This document shows, piece after piece, positions 53,240 to 61,157 of a stretch of DNA of 64,000 nucleotides (the first letter of the stretch is position 1; each line of letters starts with the position of its first letter). The notes under the pieces were generated by a model. The model was not told the DNA's origin. It was given only the letters and a program-made list of their open reading frames with translations, and did not search any database. Origin of the DNA: Legionella fallonii LLAP-10 (GTDB taxonomy: Bacteria; Pseudomonadota; Gammaproteobacteria; Legionellales; Legionellaceae). The translations under genes were made by a program, and so were the position numbers. Location: assembly GCF_000953135.1 (NCBI RefSeq), contig NZ_LN614828.1, forward strand, positions 174,762-238,761, read 5' to 3'.

Positions 53240-53641
53240 TTAATCCGATGTCTGATCTGTATCTGGAACGGTGATGTTCTCAAGTTCACTCTTCATCACG
53301 ATAACTTTTGCAAGATAAGGTTTTATCTTTGGTGATAGATGAACACAGTAACTTCTTGCATTGCTGATTTCTTTTAATTCATTGTGTCCATAGGCCATAG
53401 AAACCAGCGCCCTGTCTTTGTTTTGGTGTTGCAATTCATGTCCTGCTGACTCCAGGTATGCAGCAGCGATTGCGACATCTCCAGAGCATAAATCGGTGGT
53501 GTGTTCTTCGGCTATCTGGTTTAATTGGTAAGACACATCAAAAATTCGCCGTTCTAAATCGTAGTTATTTAAATTAGCTGCAACAGCGTATTGCGCACCT
53601 AATGTCATGATAATAAGTCCAGCTAGTATATTGATTCTCAT
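53240..53641 (-). CDS. Small exported hypothetical protein (133 aa)
   Basis: Not recognised. Signal peptide (ILAGLIIMTLGAQYAVAA) then a helical protein with one Cys pair (DLCSGDVAIAAAYLESAGHE and ARSYCVHLSP). It resembles the protein at 52349 in size, signal and overall charge pattern, and the two could be distant paralogues. It lies downstream of traT in the transcript. Confidence 0.55.
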   Translation of the reverse strand: MRINILAGLIIMTLGAQYAVAANLNNYDLERRIFDVSYQLNQIAEEHTTDLCSGDVAIAAAYLESAGHELQHQNKDRALVSMAYGHNELKEISNARSYCVHLSPKIKPYLAKVIVMKSELENITVPDTDQTSD

Positions 53642-53710
53642 TACTATTCCCTCTTTAACAGATTATTTTTTAAGGCATATGCTTCTTTCATAGAGCTCTA
53701 TTCAGGCTAA

Positions 53711-54457
53711 TCAAAAGATACCAGCAATTGTTTTTATCAAACCCTGCTCTAATGCGGGACGTGCGTCCACAAACTTTAGATTCATTTTATTTGCGCTCGA
53801 CACTACACGCGTTTTATAGCTTTGATACTTGCTGTCGCGTGAATAATTTTGAGAGATCATTGTGCTACTGCCATTTTTTAGATTCGATTGCACTTGCTCT
53901 TTAACCTTAATTCCTTTCCCCACTTTTTCGCTGATTTGAATGTCAGTAATCATCGTATAATTAATATCTTTAACTAACGAATCCGCGGCCATACCAATTA
54001 ATCCACCACCCAAACCACCAGCGACCATTCCGGCCGTGGAGTTAGTGAAACTTCCTGCAGCCGTACCTACCACAGCTCCTGCGATAGCAGACTCATAACC
54101 ACCAAGTAATGCTGATTGGCTCGCTGAAGCATTCATTTTCCCAATTTTTAAGATATTTGCTTGCAACATATAATGTGCAGCATCGGGATTATCGAGTACT
54201 TTATACCCATGGTTAATTAATGCAGTTTTTAGCTGAGGCTGGATAGCAACCTCTTCATCAGAAGTATTTCGCACAGAAACATAAACCGTTTTTTGAGCAC
54301 TGGATACGGGGTGTAAAAAGATAGTGTCGCTTTGTTTTGTACTCACTTGCAACGAACCGTGTTCTAGGACAGTGTGGGTTGCCGCACAGCCTGTAAGTAC
54401 GGTCATTGCTCCAACGAGCAATGATTGTGTCAATCCTGATTTAATGTATGCATTCAT
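53711..54457 (-). CDS. traT: TraT surface exclusion lipoprotein
   Basis: A 248-residue outer-membrane lipoprotein. The lipobox is LTGCAA. It continues with the TraT pattern: VSVRNTSDEEVAIQPQLKTAL, a Gly/Ala-rich stretch (GGYESAIAGAVVGTAAGSF, then AGMVAGGLGGGLIGMAAD) and DINYTMITDIQISEKV. TraT blocks redundant mating into cells that already carry the element and can confer complement resistance. It comes first in the transfer operon after the CsrA-like regulator, whereas in F it sits near traS at the far end. Confidence 0.93.
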   Translation of the reverse strand: MNAYIKSGLTQSLLVGAMTVLTGCAATHTVLEHGSLQVSTKQSDTIFLHPVSSAQKTVYVSVRNTSDEEVAIQPQLKTALINHGYKVLDNPDAAHYMLQANILKIGKMNASASQSALLGGYESAIAGAVVGTAAGSFTNSTAGMVAGGLGGGLIGMAADSLVKDINYTMITDIQISEKVGKGIKVKEQVQSNLKNGSSTMISQNYSRDSKYQSYKTRVVSSANKMNLKFVDARPALEQGLIKTIAGIF

Positions 54458-54481
54458 TGCATTATCCTAATTTATAAGCAG

Positions 54482-54739
54482 TTAATTCCAGTGAGATACC
54501 CTAAACTGGCTCGTTAAGCGATCAATTACTGTTTCATTCAAGGTCATATCATGCGTATAAGCACCCTCTTTAATCTTTTGCATAATTTGTTTTTGAATCT
54601 CAAAACGATGGATTGGAATAGACTTTGGCGCATCAAATGCCAGCTTTATTTGACCATCGTGTTGTTGCTCTAAAACAGTACAAAACACTTCATTTCCGAT
54701 AACCACGGTATCCCCTACCCTGCGCGTTAAAATCAACAT
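54482..54739 (-). CDS. csrA: CsrA-family RNA-binding regulator (ICE-type)
   Basis: An 85-residue CsrA homologue: LILTRRVGDTVVIGNEVFCTVLEQQ and IKLAFDAPKSIPIHRFEIQ. Core residues such as Arg7 and the LILTRR start are conserved, but the C-terminal tail is diverged. It lies at the head of the transfer operon, as in CsrT-type regulators of Legionella ICEs, and probably represses transfer-gene mRNAs by binding GGA sites. AGAGGAA precedes the ATG. Confidence 0.9.
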   Translation of the reverse strand: MLILTRRVGDTVVIGNEVFCTVLEQQHDGQIKLAFDAPKSIPIHRFEIQKQIMQKIKEGAYTHDMTLNETVIDRLTSQFRVSHWN

Positions 54740-54773
54740 ATTTATTCCTCTTCTATTGGCTTATTTTTATCTG

Positions 54774-54959
54774 TTAATGCACTGTTTCATTCTCAATCGG
54801 ATACATTAAAAACAACTGCTGCCGTCTCAATAATGAATAAGCATAGATTGCCGCTTGTGCATGTTTATCAAAATCCAAACCACTTATGTTTATGGCTGCC
54901 TGTTTTAAACAGGAAATACAACTCTCTAAAATATCGAATACTTCTTGTTCCACAGTCAT
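54774..54959 (-). CDS. Small hypothetical protein ahead of csrA (61 aa)
   Basis: Not recognised. A helical soluble protein (ISCLKQAAINISGLDFDKHAQAAIYAYSLLRRQQLFL) with two Cys. It is immediately upstream of the CsrA-like gene and in the same transcript, so it is probably a regulator of transfer, perhaps an LvrB-like partner. Family membership is not certain. Confidence 0.5.
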   Translation of the reverse strand: MTVEQEVFDILESCISCLKQAAINISGLDFDKHAQAAIYAYSLLRRQQLFLMYPIENETVH

Positions 54960-55018
54960 AATTGATTATTTTGATAAGCGATAAGGTTATTGAACCATCA
55001 TTTAAATGAAGGTGCATT

Positions 55019-55028
55019 CACCTAGGTG
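55019..55028. promoter_or_regulatory. Palindrome CACCTAGGTG in the transfer-operon leader
   Basis: A 10-bp palindrome with a nearby TTGCAC (minus strand) that could be a -35, upstream of the small gene and csrA. Likely regulatory, though no consensus -10 was found at good spacing. Confidence 0.35.
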
Positions 55029-55072
55029 CAAGGAAGAGAAAAAAGTGAAAAAAATTTTTTACAGTGGGGTTT

Positions 55073-56107
55073 TTAATTAAAATAGTTATTGTAATCGTAG
55101 GTAATAACCCAATATTTAGTGAGTTTTACATAATCGGTAAAGAGTTGTTCCAAGTTAGATTCATGCAGATCTCTATCCTTTAGCCAGTTAAAAAACGACT
55201 TACCTTTTAATAGATTACGCTCCTCTCTAAATTGCTCCACTTGATAGATAAGCTCATATTCGGTTATCCCGTAGGGTTGTTTATCAAGAATCAACAGCAA
55301 GGATTGATAATGATGCTTATTCTTTTTTGTTGCAGGAATAGCGAGTAACTTAAGAATACATGCAGCTCGCTGTATATGCGTTGTATCTTCTGCTTGCTGA
55401 CATTTAGAGGCGCTTAGCCATGCAGGCGAAAAAGTAGATTCAATCAATTTTTTTTCAAAAAAAGTAAATTCTCTTTTGTTTGTATTCAAGGCCAAGTTTT
55501 TATTTGGCACCGGTTGTTGATTTAAGTAATGCAATAACGACTTGGCATCCTCTTTTTTTAAATCTATATAATGAGATTTAATCAAATCATAAAGCTCATT
55601 GGGTACATGCCGAGCAATGTTCTCCCATGTTCTCTCAGAGAAAAAAATTGTACGTATAGAGTCTAAGATCCCCCCTATATTAGGGACATTGATTCGCTCA
55701 AGGGTGAAGCGAACATTAATCAACGGTATCGTTTGATCTTGATTGTATTTAGAATAGGCAAGGGCCACTTCATCATCACCATCTAATTCATTATTCTTAT
55801 ACATCTCATATATACGTCCATAACCCTTCATGCCAAAAACATCTAGTTCCGCTGCTCTTAAAGCACCCATTGAAGCCGCACCCCAAACTTCAATACCGTA
55901 GTCTAATGCTATTAATATTTCTTTATGCCACACCGAAGGAACCCAAGAAAAATTACCATCGATAATGACAATGCGTTTATACCCTTTTTTTATTGCTTTA
56001 AGCACATCACCTTTTTGTATTGAGGGCAAATAACTTGCATCAGGAAATAGTTGCATCGCCTCTTGCTTGGATAGCGACGTTTCTAAAAAAACAACGGTTT
56101 CATGCAT
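55073..56107 (-). CDS. tfuA: TfuA-like protein
   Basis: A 344-residue protein. The N-terminal core (about residues 1-125) has YKRIVIIDGNFSWVPSVWHKE, IEVWGAASMGALRAAELDVFGMKGYG and GDDEVALAY, the TfuA pattern. TfuA is the partner of YcaO in thioamide formation on peptides and proteins, and its role is thought to be bringing or activating sulfide. The C-terminal 200 residues are a helical extension. It overlaps the ycaO gene by eight bases, so the two are made together. It ends the sulfur operon. Confidence 0.92.
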   Translation of the reverse strand: MHETVVFLETSLSKQEAMQLFPDASYLPSIQKGDVLKAIKKGYKRIVIIDGNFSWVPSVWHKEILIALDYGIEVWGAASMGALRAAELDVFGMKGYGRIYEMYKNNELDGDDEVALAYSKYNQDQTIPLINVRFTLERINVPNIGGILDSIRTIFFSERTWENIARHVPNELYDLIKSHYIDLKKEDAKSLLHYLNQQPVPNKNLALNTNKREFTFFEKKLIESTFSPAWLSASKCQQAEDTTHIQRAACILKLLAIPATKKNKHHYQSLLLILDKQPYGITEYELIYQVEQFREERNLLKGKSFFNWLKDRDLHESNLEQLFTDYVKLTKYWVITYDYNNYFN

Positions 56108-57161
56108 GACTGATTAAGTCCTTAGAAATGAGCTTTACCTTCAAAATACATAGCTCTTTGTCATAATAGCGATACACTAAAATATCCTGATTATTTTTTT
56201 TAATTCGCGTAAAGAGTACCGATAGTGCTTCATCTATCGTTTCTATCGTATGATTCAGTACGTCCGCAAACTCTTTTTTATTTGTAATTACTGGAAACTC
56301 ATTGCTCTCAAAATCATATTTAGCATGAACCAGATCATCACGAGAACCGGCTATCGTAGTCACACGTGACTGAATGGCCTCCGTCAGTGCGCGATTCAAA
56401 GCGATTTGTTTATTAAGATGACACCCATTCCCTTTAAATAAAATTTGGTTTTCAAAAGGATTTTTTGCTTGGATCAATACCTCAAAAGCGGGAATTCCGT
56501 ACCTATTTTCTTGGTGAGTAATGAAACAAGAAAATTTATTAGAGATATTTTTAAGCAGCTCGTTATTAACCTCAACCATTTCAGAAACCTGTTCAGGCTC
56601 ACATCGCTCAATAACCTCCAAAAGCCCATGTAACAAAGCCTCTTGATAAGTATTTCCTCCAGCAAGTCCTGTAGAGTCAGGAGAATAAATCAATACCTCG
56701 GGCAAATAGGAATTCAAAGAATACTCGGCAAAAGGCACAAGGATACTTTTTTCCGCAAACACTAAATCAGCATGAATCCAATTCATCGATTGGGATGGGG
56801 AAGTATAATGCACTGAACTTGCCAGATGATTTATTGGTATAAAAAAAACATTGTCTTGAGCTAATTCAAGCTCTGATTTATTCACTACTTGTGGAACTAA
56901 TTCTTCAGCAAAATAGACTTCAATCGACTCCATCAGCGCTGAACATTGAGCCGCCTCTTTGGTTAATCCTTTTCCCTGGCTCGTAGTTAAGGATTTCGCT
57001 CTCGGTCTTATTGCACTATAAACAGGTAATCCTGAGTAATCCAAATGGGTTAAATCGGCTAATCGCGTAATTCCTGCCAGCCTCTTAAAAGGAGTCAATA
57101 CGCATAGGGTTTCTTGGTAATGGCGAGCTCTTAAAGACGTTTCTGTACGTTCAAAATTCAT
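56100..57161 (-). CDS. ycaO: YcaO-family cyclodehydratase/thioamide synthetase
   Basis: A 353-residue protein. The ATP-binding YcaO motifs are SQGKGLTKEAAQCSALMESIE (about residues 61-81), STGLAGGNTYQEALLHGLLEVIERCE (about 166-191) and VTTIAGSRDDLVHA (about 265-278). The usual ERD is ERC here. YcaO enzymes phosphorylate backbone amides so that a thiol or sulfide can attack, giving azolines or thioamides. Paired TfuA points to thioamide chemistry. It overlaps thiF by four bases and tfuA by eight. There is no separate E1-like docking protein, so the substrate may be a protein or free peptide. Confidence 0.92.
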   Translation of the reverse strand: MNFERTETSLRARHYQETLCVLTPFKRLAGITRLADLTHLDYSGLPVYSAIRPRAKSLTTSQGKGLTKEAAQCSALMESIEVYFAEELVPQVVNKSELELAQDNVFFIPINHLASSVHYTSPSQSMNWIHADLVFAEKSILVPFAEYSLNSYLPEVLIYSPDSTGLAGGNTYQEALLHGLLEVIERCEPEQVSEMVEVNNELLKNISNKFSCFITHQENRYGIPAFEVLIQAKNPFENQILFKGNGCHLNKQIALNRALTEAIQSRVTTIAGSRDDLVHAKYDFESNEFPVITNKKEFADVLNHTIETIDEALSVLFTRIKKNNQDILVYRYYDKELCILKVKLISKDLISHA

Positions 57162-58180
57162 TTAGAAAGCCTTTCATCAAGATAATAAGCTTCCACACCT
57201 AACGCTCTAAGCTCTGATGAGAACAATTTACTTCGATACCCAGACGCACAATAAAAAACCAACTTTTTATCTTTATAAGATAGGAAAAACGAATAATCAT
57301 TATTATCCTTAATAGGAAAAAATAAATCATCATCCAACTTAATAAATTCTCGCTCTTCTTTTTGTCGTATATCCACAAGAAAATGTTTGTTTCTATCAAG
57401 ATCATTGAAGGTAATTCCATAATCAGTGCATTGACTTTTCAGGTTGTCAAAATTGATTGTTTTTTGCTTGCAGGCAACACAGTCATTACTCTGTTTTATA
57501 AATAAAGAAGAAATGCTGAAATTTTTCGCATCAATGATTCGTAATTGTGGTAATTGGGCATTCTCTGCATTAAGTAAATAATTTAAGGCAAGGTTAGCCG
57601 CCATCGTTCCGGCTATTCCTGTTACTGTTCCTAATACACCGGCCTCAGAGCAATTAGGAATAACGCCCGTAGGAGGTGGACTAGGATAGACGCAACGATA
57701 ACAAAACTTTCGCGTATCAAATAAAACAAGCTGAATAATATCCACTAAGATACTGCAACTGATAAATACTTTGTTTTTTAAAACACAAATATCGTTAATC
57801 AGATAGCGTGTTTCAAAATTATCGGTTCCATCAATAATCAAATCGACATCGGTACTTAAAGAGTACCCCAAATCCACATCAAATTTTTTAGTATGTGTCT
57901 CTATAACCACATTACTATTCACTTTGCCTAAAACATCTTTTGCTTTCTCAGTCTTATAATACCCAACATCAGATTCATTAAATAAAATTTGTCGATGTAA
58001 ATTAGAGCAATCTACTTTATCATCATCAACCAGAATTAACCTTCCTACACCTGCTGCAGCAAGGTATTGAGCCACCGGACTTCCAATACCACCAAGCCCT
58101 ACAATCATCACCGACGCATTATTTATTAGTTGTTGGCCATGCTCCCCAATAACCACTGTTTGCCGTTTGTATCGGTCCAT
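57158..58180 (-). CDS. ThiF/MoeB-like E1 enzyme fused to rhodanese domain
   Basis: A 340-residue protein. The E1 adenylyltransferase part has IVGLGGIGSPVAQYLAAAGVG (about residues 27-47), SNLHRQILF, DGTDNFETRYLIND and two CxxC pairs (CYRC, CVAC) for zinc. From about residue 245 a rhodanese domain follows with the active-site loop CASGYRS. Adenylation of the carrier protein C-terminus and sulfur transfer are therefore combined in one polypeptide, as in MOCS3/UBA4-type enzymes. It is coupled to ycaO by a four-base overlap and starts five bases after the carrier gene. Confidence 0.95.
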   Translation of the reverse strand: MDRYKRQTVVIGEHGQQLINNASVMIVGLGGIGSPVAQYLAAAGVGRLILVDDDKVDCSNLHRQILFNESDVGYYKTEKAKDVLGKVNSNVVIETHTKKFDVDLGYSLSTDVDLIIDGTDNFETRYLINDICVLKNKVFISCSILVDIIQLVLFDTRKFCYRCVYPSPPPTGVIPNCSEAGVLGTVTGIAGTMAANLALNYLLNAENAQLPQLRIIDAKNFSISSLFIKQSNDCVACKQKTINFDNLKSQCTDYGITFNDLDRNKHFLVDIRQKEEREFIKLDDDLFFPIKDNNDYSFFLSYKDKKLVFYCASGYRSKLFSSELRALGVEAYYLDERLSK

Positions 58181-58185
58181 TCTGG

Positions 58186-58437
58186 CTATCCTCCTGATAT
58201 AGAGGCGACAATACAGATCTCATCATTAGAGCGAAGCGTAATGTCTTTGGTAGATGTCATTTGTTTTGAATTAATGAATACGGAAATGTATCCCTTAGAG
58301 CAACCCTCTTCATCAAACAACTGCTCATATTTCTCTTTATAAAATTCGGCCAGTATCTGTTGTAAATTTGACTTATTAGAAACCAATTGGATTTCTTTTC
58401 GTTCTGAACTAAACTCTATTAATTGATATTCATACAT
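58186..58437 (-). CDS. ThiS/MoaD-like sulfur carrier protein
   Basis: An 83-residue beta-grasp protein that ends in the diagnostic ISGG, whose terminal Gly can be converted to thiocarboxylate. YQLIEFSSERKEIQLV and VFINSKQMTSTKDITLRSNDEICIVASISGG follow the ubiquitin-like pattern. The start at 58437 is preferred. The frame extends 15 codons further. The E1-rhodanese gene follows immediately, so this is its substrate. It probably delivers sulfur to the YcaO/TfuA step. Confidence 0.9.
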   Translation of the reverse strand: MYEYQLIEFSSERKEIQLVSNKSNLQQILAEFYKEKYEQLFDEEGCSKGYISVFINSKQMTSTKDITLRSNDEICIVASISGG

Positions 58438-58506
58438 TCTTATAACCTGTAGCTTTTTATATAAAGGATATATATAATTCATACATATCTAACTAGGGTG
58501 GTGCAT

Positions 58507-58569
58507 ATGAACGAACAACTGTTTAAAGACCTAGGTAAAAACTCATCTGCAGCGAAGATGAGACTTTAA
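58507..58569 (+). CDS. Possible 20-residue peptide ORF inside the sulfur cluster
   Basis: A short frame on the opposite strand begins with MNEQLFKD and ends with AAKMRL. AGGGTGGTG precedes its ATG at about the right distance, and TATAAT lies at 58473-58478. Against it, the second half coincides with the hairpin terminator of the ATP-grasp gene. It contains no Cys, Thr or core-like repeats. It is a candidate precursor or leader, not an assigned one. Confidence 0.25.
   Translation: MNEQLFKDLGKNSSAAKMRL
58542..58562 (-). terminator. Terminator of the ATP-grasp transcript
   Basis: On the minus strand CTCATCT pairs with AGATGAG around TCGCTGC and is followed by TTTTT. It separates the ATP-grasp gene from the sulfur-carrier operon, so the cluster has at least two transcripts. 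Confidence 0.75.
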
Positions 58570-58579
58570 TCTATTCAAC

Positions 58580-59743
58580 TCAATAAACCTCTACAATATC
58601 TTGCTCGGCAAGAAAAGTTCCTGCCTTGTTTATCTTAGCAAGAGAATCATCCCAGCAAAGAACCATCGCTGATTTAGACATATGTGCCATGTGTTCACTT
58701 GTGTCCTCTGGTTTAACAAAAAAAGTCCATTCATTTTGAACATTAAGCTCGGGTTTTTTAATATTCTTTATCACTCCTTGTTTTCTAGGAAAGTAACCAC
58801 ACACAAAGTGTCTTTGATTCTCTACTAAATCTGGAGGCTCAACGCCGCACACAATACAACATAAAATTGTTTCAAGACTGATGGAATATTTTTTTTGATA
58901 TAATTTATTTAAACCAATACCTGGTGGTCTGGCATTGGTTTCAATAAATTGAATATAACCATCCTCACTCATGAAAAACTCGGTGTGAAGTACTCCATTA
59001 TTGAATCCTAATAACCGGCACACGTTCACGGAAGCATCCAAGACAGCTTGTCTCTGATGTGCGTCTAAAATATTCAGGCTAAAAATAGGTACATTTTTAC
59101 TGACCATGAGATGGTTTGGATGAGTATATTTTCTGGCCTCCACAAATATTATATTCCCATCAAATACCGCCAACTCCGAATGATATAAATCATCGGCAAC
59201 ATACGCTTGAGCAATGTACTGTTCTTCGCCTTCTTTCTTATTGGTTAAAAAAAGGCAAAACTCCTCTTCCGTTTTAATATGATAAGTTTCATAAGATCCA
59301 GAAGAGTTAATGGGTTTAATAAAAATATCCTGGGCCCCTATTTTTTCTTTAATTGATGTAAAAGTTGGAGATTCAATCAATGTGGTTGTTTTAGGATAGG
59401 GAAAAGAATCATCTAACTGGCGATACATGAGATCTTTATGACTTAATAACATGGCCTTATCCAAGCTCATGCCAGAAATATTAAGACACTCACGAATCTT
59501 GGCTATATCTACAAACAAATCTTCTGAAAAACATACAATATAATCTGGGCGAACCGAATCACAAATCGCCAATAGATCTTCATAGGAAAATGAATTTACT
59601 AACACATGCTCCCTATCTTTAACCACCTTGGAGGACTCTTTTATTACAAAGACAGGAGTGATTCCTCGTTGATAGAGTACATCACCATCAATTAATTCAT
59701 AATCCTGTAGAGGATCAATACACAACAATGTCTTTATTTTCAT
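58580..59743 (-). CDS. ATP-grasp ligase (L-amino-acid-ligase-like)
   Basis: A 387-residue ATP-grasp enzyme. It has a preATP-grasp half, an ATP-binding region with KEKIGAQDIFIKPINSSGSYETY (about residues 129-151), and the metal-binding FIETNARPPGIG segment (about 266-277), as in BacD-type L-amino acid ligases and related carboxylate-amine ligases. It forms an amide bond between a carboxylate and an amine. Substrates are unknown. I start at the ATG 59743. A TTG at 59758 is open. It overlaps the next upstream gene by 29 bases and ends at a terminator. Confidence 0.88.
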   Translation of the reverse strand: MKIKTLLCIDPLQDYELIDGDVLYQRGITPVFVIKESSKVVKDREHVLVNSFSYEDLLAICDSVRPDYIVCFSEDLFVDIAKIRECLNISGMSLDKAMLLSHKDLMYRQLDDSFPYPKTTTLIESPTFTSIKEKIGAQDIFIKPINSSGSYETYHIKTEEEFCLFLTNKKEGEEQYIAQAYVADDLYHSELAVFDGNIIFVEARKYTHPNHLMVSKNVPIFSLNILDAHQRQAVLDASVNVCRLLGFNNGVLHTEFFMSEDGYIQFIETNARPPGIGLNKLYQKKYSISLETILCCIVCGVEPPDLVENQRHFVCGYFPRKQGVIKNIKKPELNVQNEWTFFVKPEDTSEHMAHMSKSAMVLCWDDSLAKINKAGTFLAEQDIVEVY

Positions 59744-60977
59744 TATATTTAATTCCAAAACACCCTACTAAAAAAGCAGTTTTCGAAGGAAATTGCTCCA
59801 CGGAATAACCAAGTTTATTGGTTATTTCTAAAAATCGAGGATCGTAATCAAAAATGGTTTCTCTTGGTAATTTAAATAAATTATTAGTGACTTGATTTCT
59901 CTTTTCATGAAACAGGGTTAACTCAAGCATCGTTGCACTATCAAAAAAGGGTGTGTTTTTAAAATGGCCCAATTTATTTATATAATCTGCATACTGGAGA
60001 TACGTATCATAGATCAACTCACAGCGCTGCGGTTTATTAGCAAAAGAAGTCGGCTTAAAAGCCATCTCTTCTTTGAGGATCGAATAAAACACGGGATTGT
60101 TTTTAGTTTTGTCAAAATGCACCGGTTCCATAACAAAAGGGGTGTATTTCGATTTGTAAATATCACGATAGGTTTCAACAATAAAATCCAAAGGCAACAA
60201 GTCATCACTAACAGCTAAACCATAACCAGGAACCTGTCCTGTACCTATAGTAATTAATTGGCTAATCGCGTTATTAGTAAATTCATTCTGGGATATTTCA
60301 GGATGATTGGCTCTAATATAAGCCATTAGATAATTATAAAAAGGCAGATTTGCATAATATCCATTTTGATTAGAATCAAATTCCATGATTAAACTTAACA
60401 GAGTCGGTAATTTATTGGCTTTAATTAATGCAACGATTTCAGAGGGGAACACTAACAATTTGGCTCGCCAGTTACAATTAGCCGCTTCACACAAGCTCTT
60501 AAACGTTAAATAATGATTTCCAAGATCATCTGGAACCGGAATATCTGCTTTAAAATATCGTTCTAAACTTGCATGAGGCCTTGCGTCTGCCACAGGGCAA
60601 AGCAAAAACGTGTTCCTTGCACCAGACGATATTTGCAATATATCTGTAGGATGATGCGTATTTGAAGCATTGTACAAAGAACTAACGTTTAAAAAATCCC
60701 CTTCGCTGTATATTTGATGAGTACTTGATTTTCCTTTAAATTCAATGAACATTTCGAGTTTTTTCTCTAAAACCATTGAAAAGGGAACAGACGATAATTT
60801 TCCGCCTGTATTAGGCAAATAAAAATGATGTTCATCTGCAATGATTTGCCCATATTGATAGTCAAGCACCGAAAAAAGCATGTTTTGAATACCATCGATG
60901 GTTTCTAACACGTCATAAAGTCGCTTGTTAACTCTAGCTATGCCTGCTTTTACCTGATCCCAAGATAATTCACTCAT
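59715..60977 (-). CDS. Unrecognised 420-residue protein of the biosynthetic cluster
   Basis: Not recognised. A soluble protein without signal or membrane helix. The N-terminal half has regularly spaced aromatic residues, a GARNTFLLCPVADARPHASLERYF region (about 120-143) and a later GYGLAVSDDLLPLDFIVETYRDI segment. It resembles nothing I know by name. It is co-transcribed and overlaps the ATP-grasp gene, and a strong promoter lies directly upstream, so it is part of the pathway. It might be an enzyme or a scaffold for the ligase. Confidence 0.6.
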   Translation of the reverse strand: MSELSWDQVKAGIARVNKRLYDVLETIDGIQNMLFSVLDYQYGQIIADEHHFYLPNTGGKLSSVPFSMVLEKKLEMFIEFKGKSSTHQIYSEGDFLNVSSLYNASNTHHPTDILQISSGARNTFLLCPVADARPHASLERYFKADIPVPDDLGNHYLTFKSLCEAANCNWRAKLLVFPSEIVALIKANKLPTLLSLIMEFDSNQNGYYANLPFYNYLMAYIRANHPEISQNEFTNNAISQLITIGTGQVPGYGLAVSDDLLPLDFIVETYRDIYKSKYTPFVMEPVHFDKTKNNPVFYSILKEEMAFKPTSFANKPQRCELIYDTYLQYADYINKLGHFKNTPFFDSATMLELTLFHEKRNQVTNNLFKLPRETIFDYDPRFLEITNKLGYSVEQFPSKTAFLVGCFGIKYNENKDIVVY

Positions 60978-61010
60978 GATATCAACATCAAAGTCCAGTT
61001 AGTGAGAGAA

Positions 61011-61040
61011 ATAATACAGGAGAAGTTGAGTATATTCAAC
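61011..61040 (-). promoter_or_regulatory. Promoter and operator for the ATP-grasp/420-aa transcript
   Basis: Read on the minus strand: -35 TTGAAT (61039-61034), 17-base spacer, -10 TATTAT (61016-61011). The -35 lies within the inverted repeat GTTGA-N6-TCAAC at 61025-61040, so a DNA-binding protein could block it. Confidence 0.65.
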
Positions 61041-61103
61041 GACGATGTATTTTATGTAACAAAAATACTTACTAAAAATAAAATTTTTTATTGCAATAAC
61101 GCT

Positions 61104-61132
61104 TTTCAAGTTATAAATTATGTTACTTGAAA
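61104..61132. promoter_or_regulatory. Inverted repeat TTTCAAGT-N13-ACTTGAAA
   Basis: Perfect 8-bp arms between the LuxR-type HTH gene and the leftward biosynthetic operon. A plausible binding site for the HTH protein. Confidence 0.5.
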
Positions 61133-61157
61133 TGCATTAAATAGAAACGGAGTTTAT

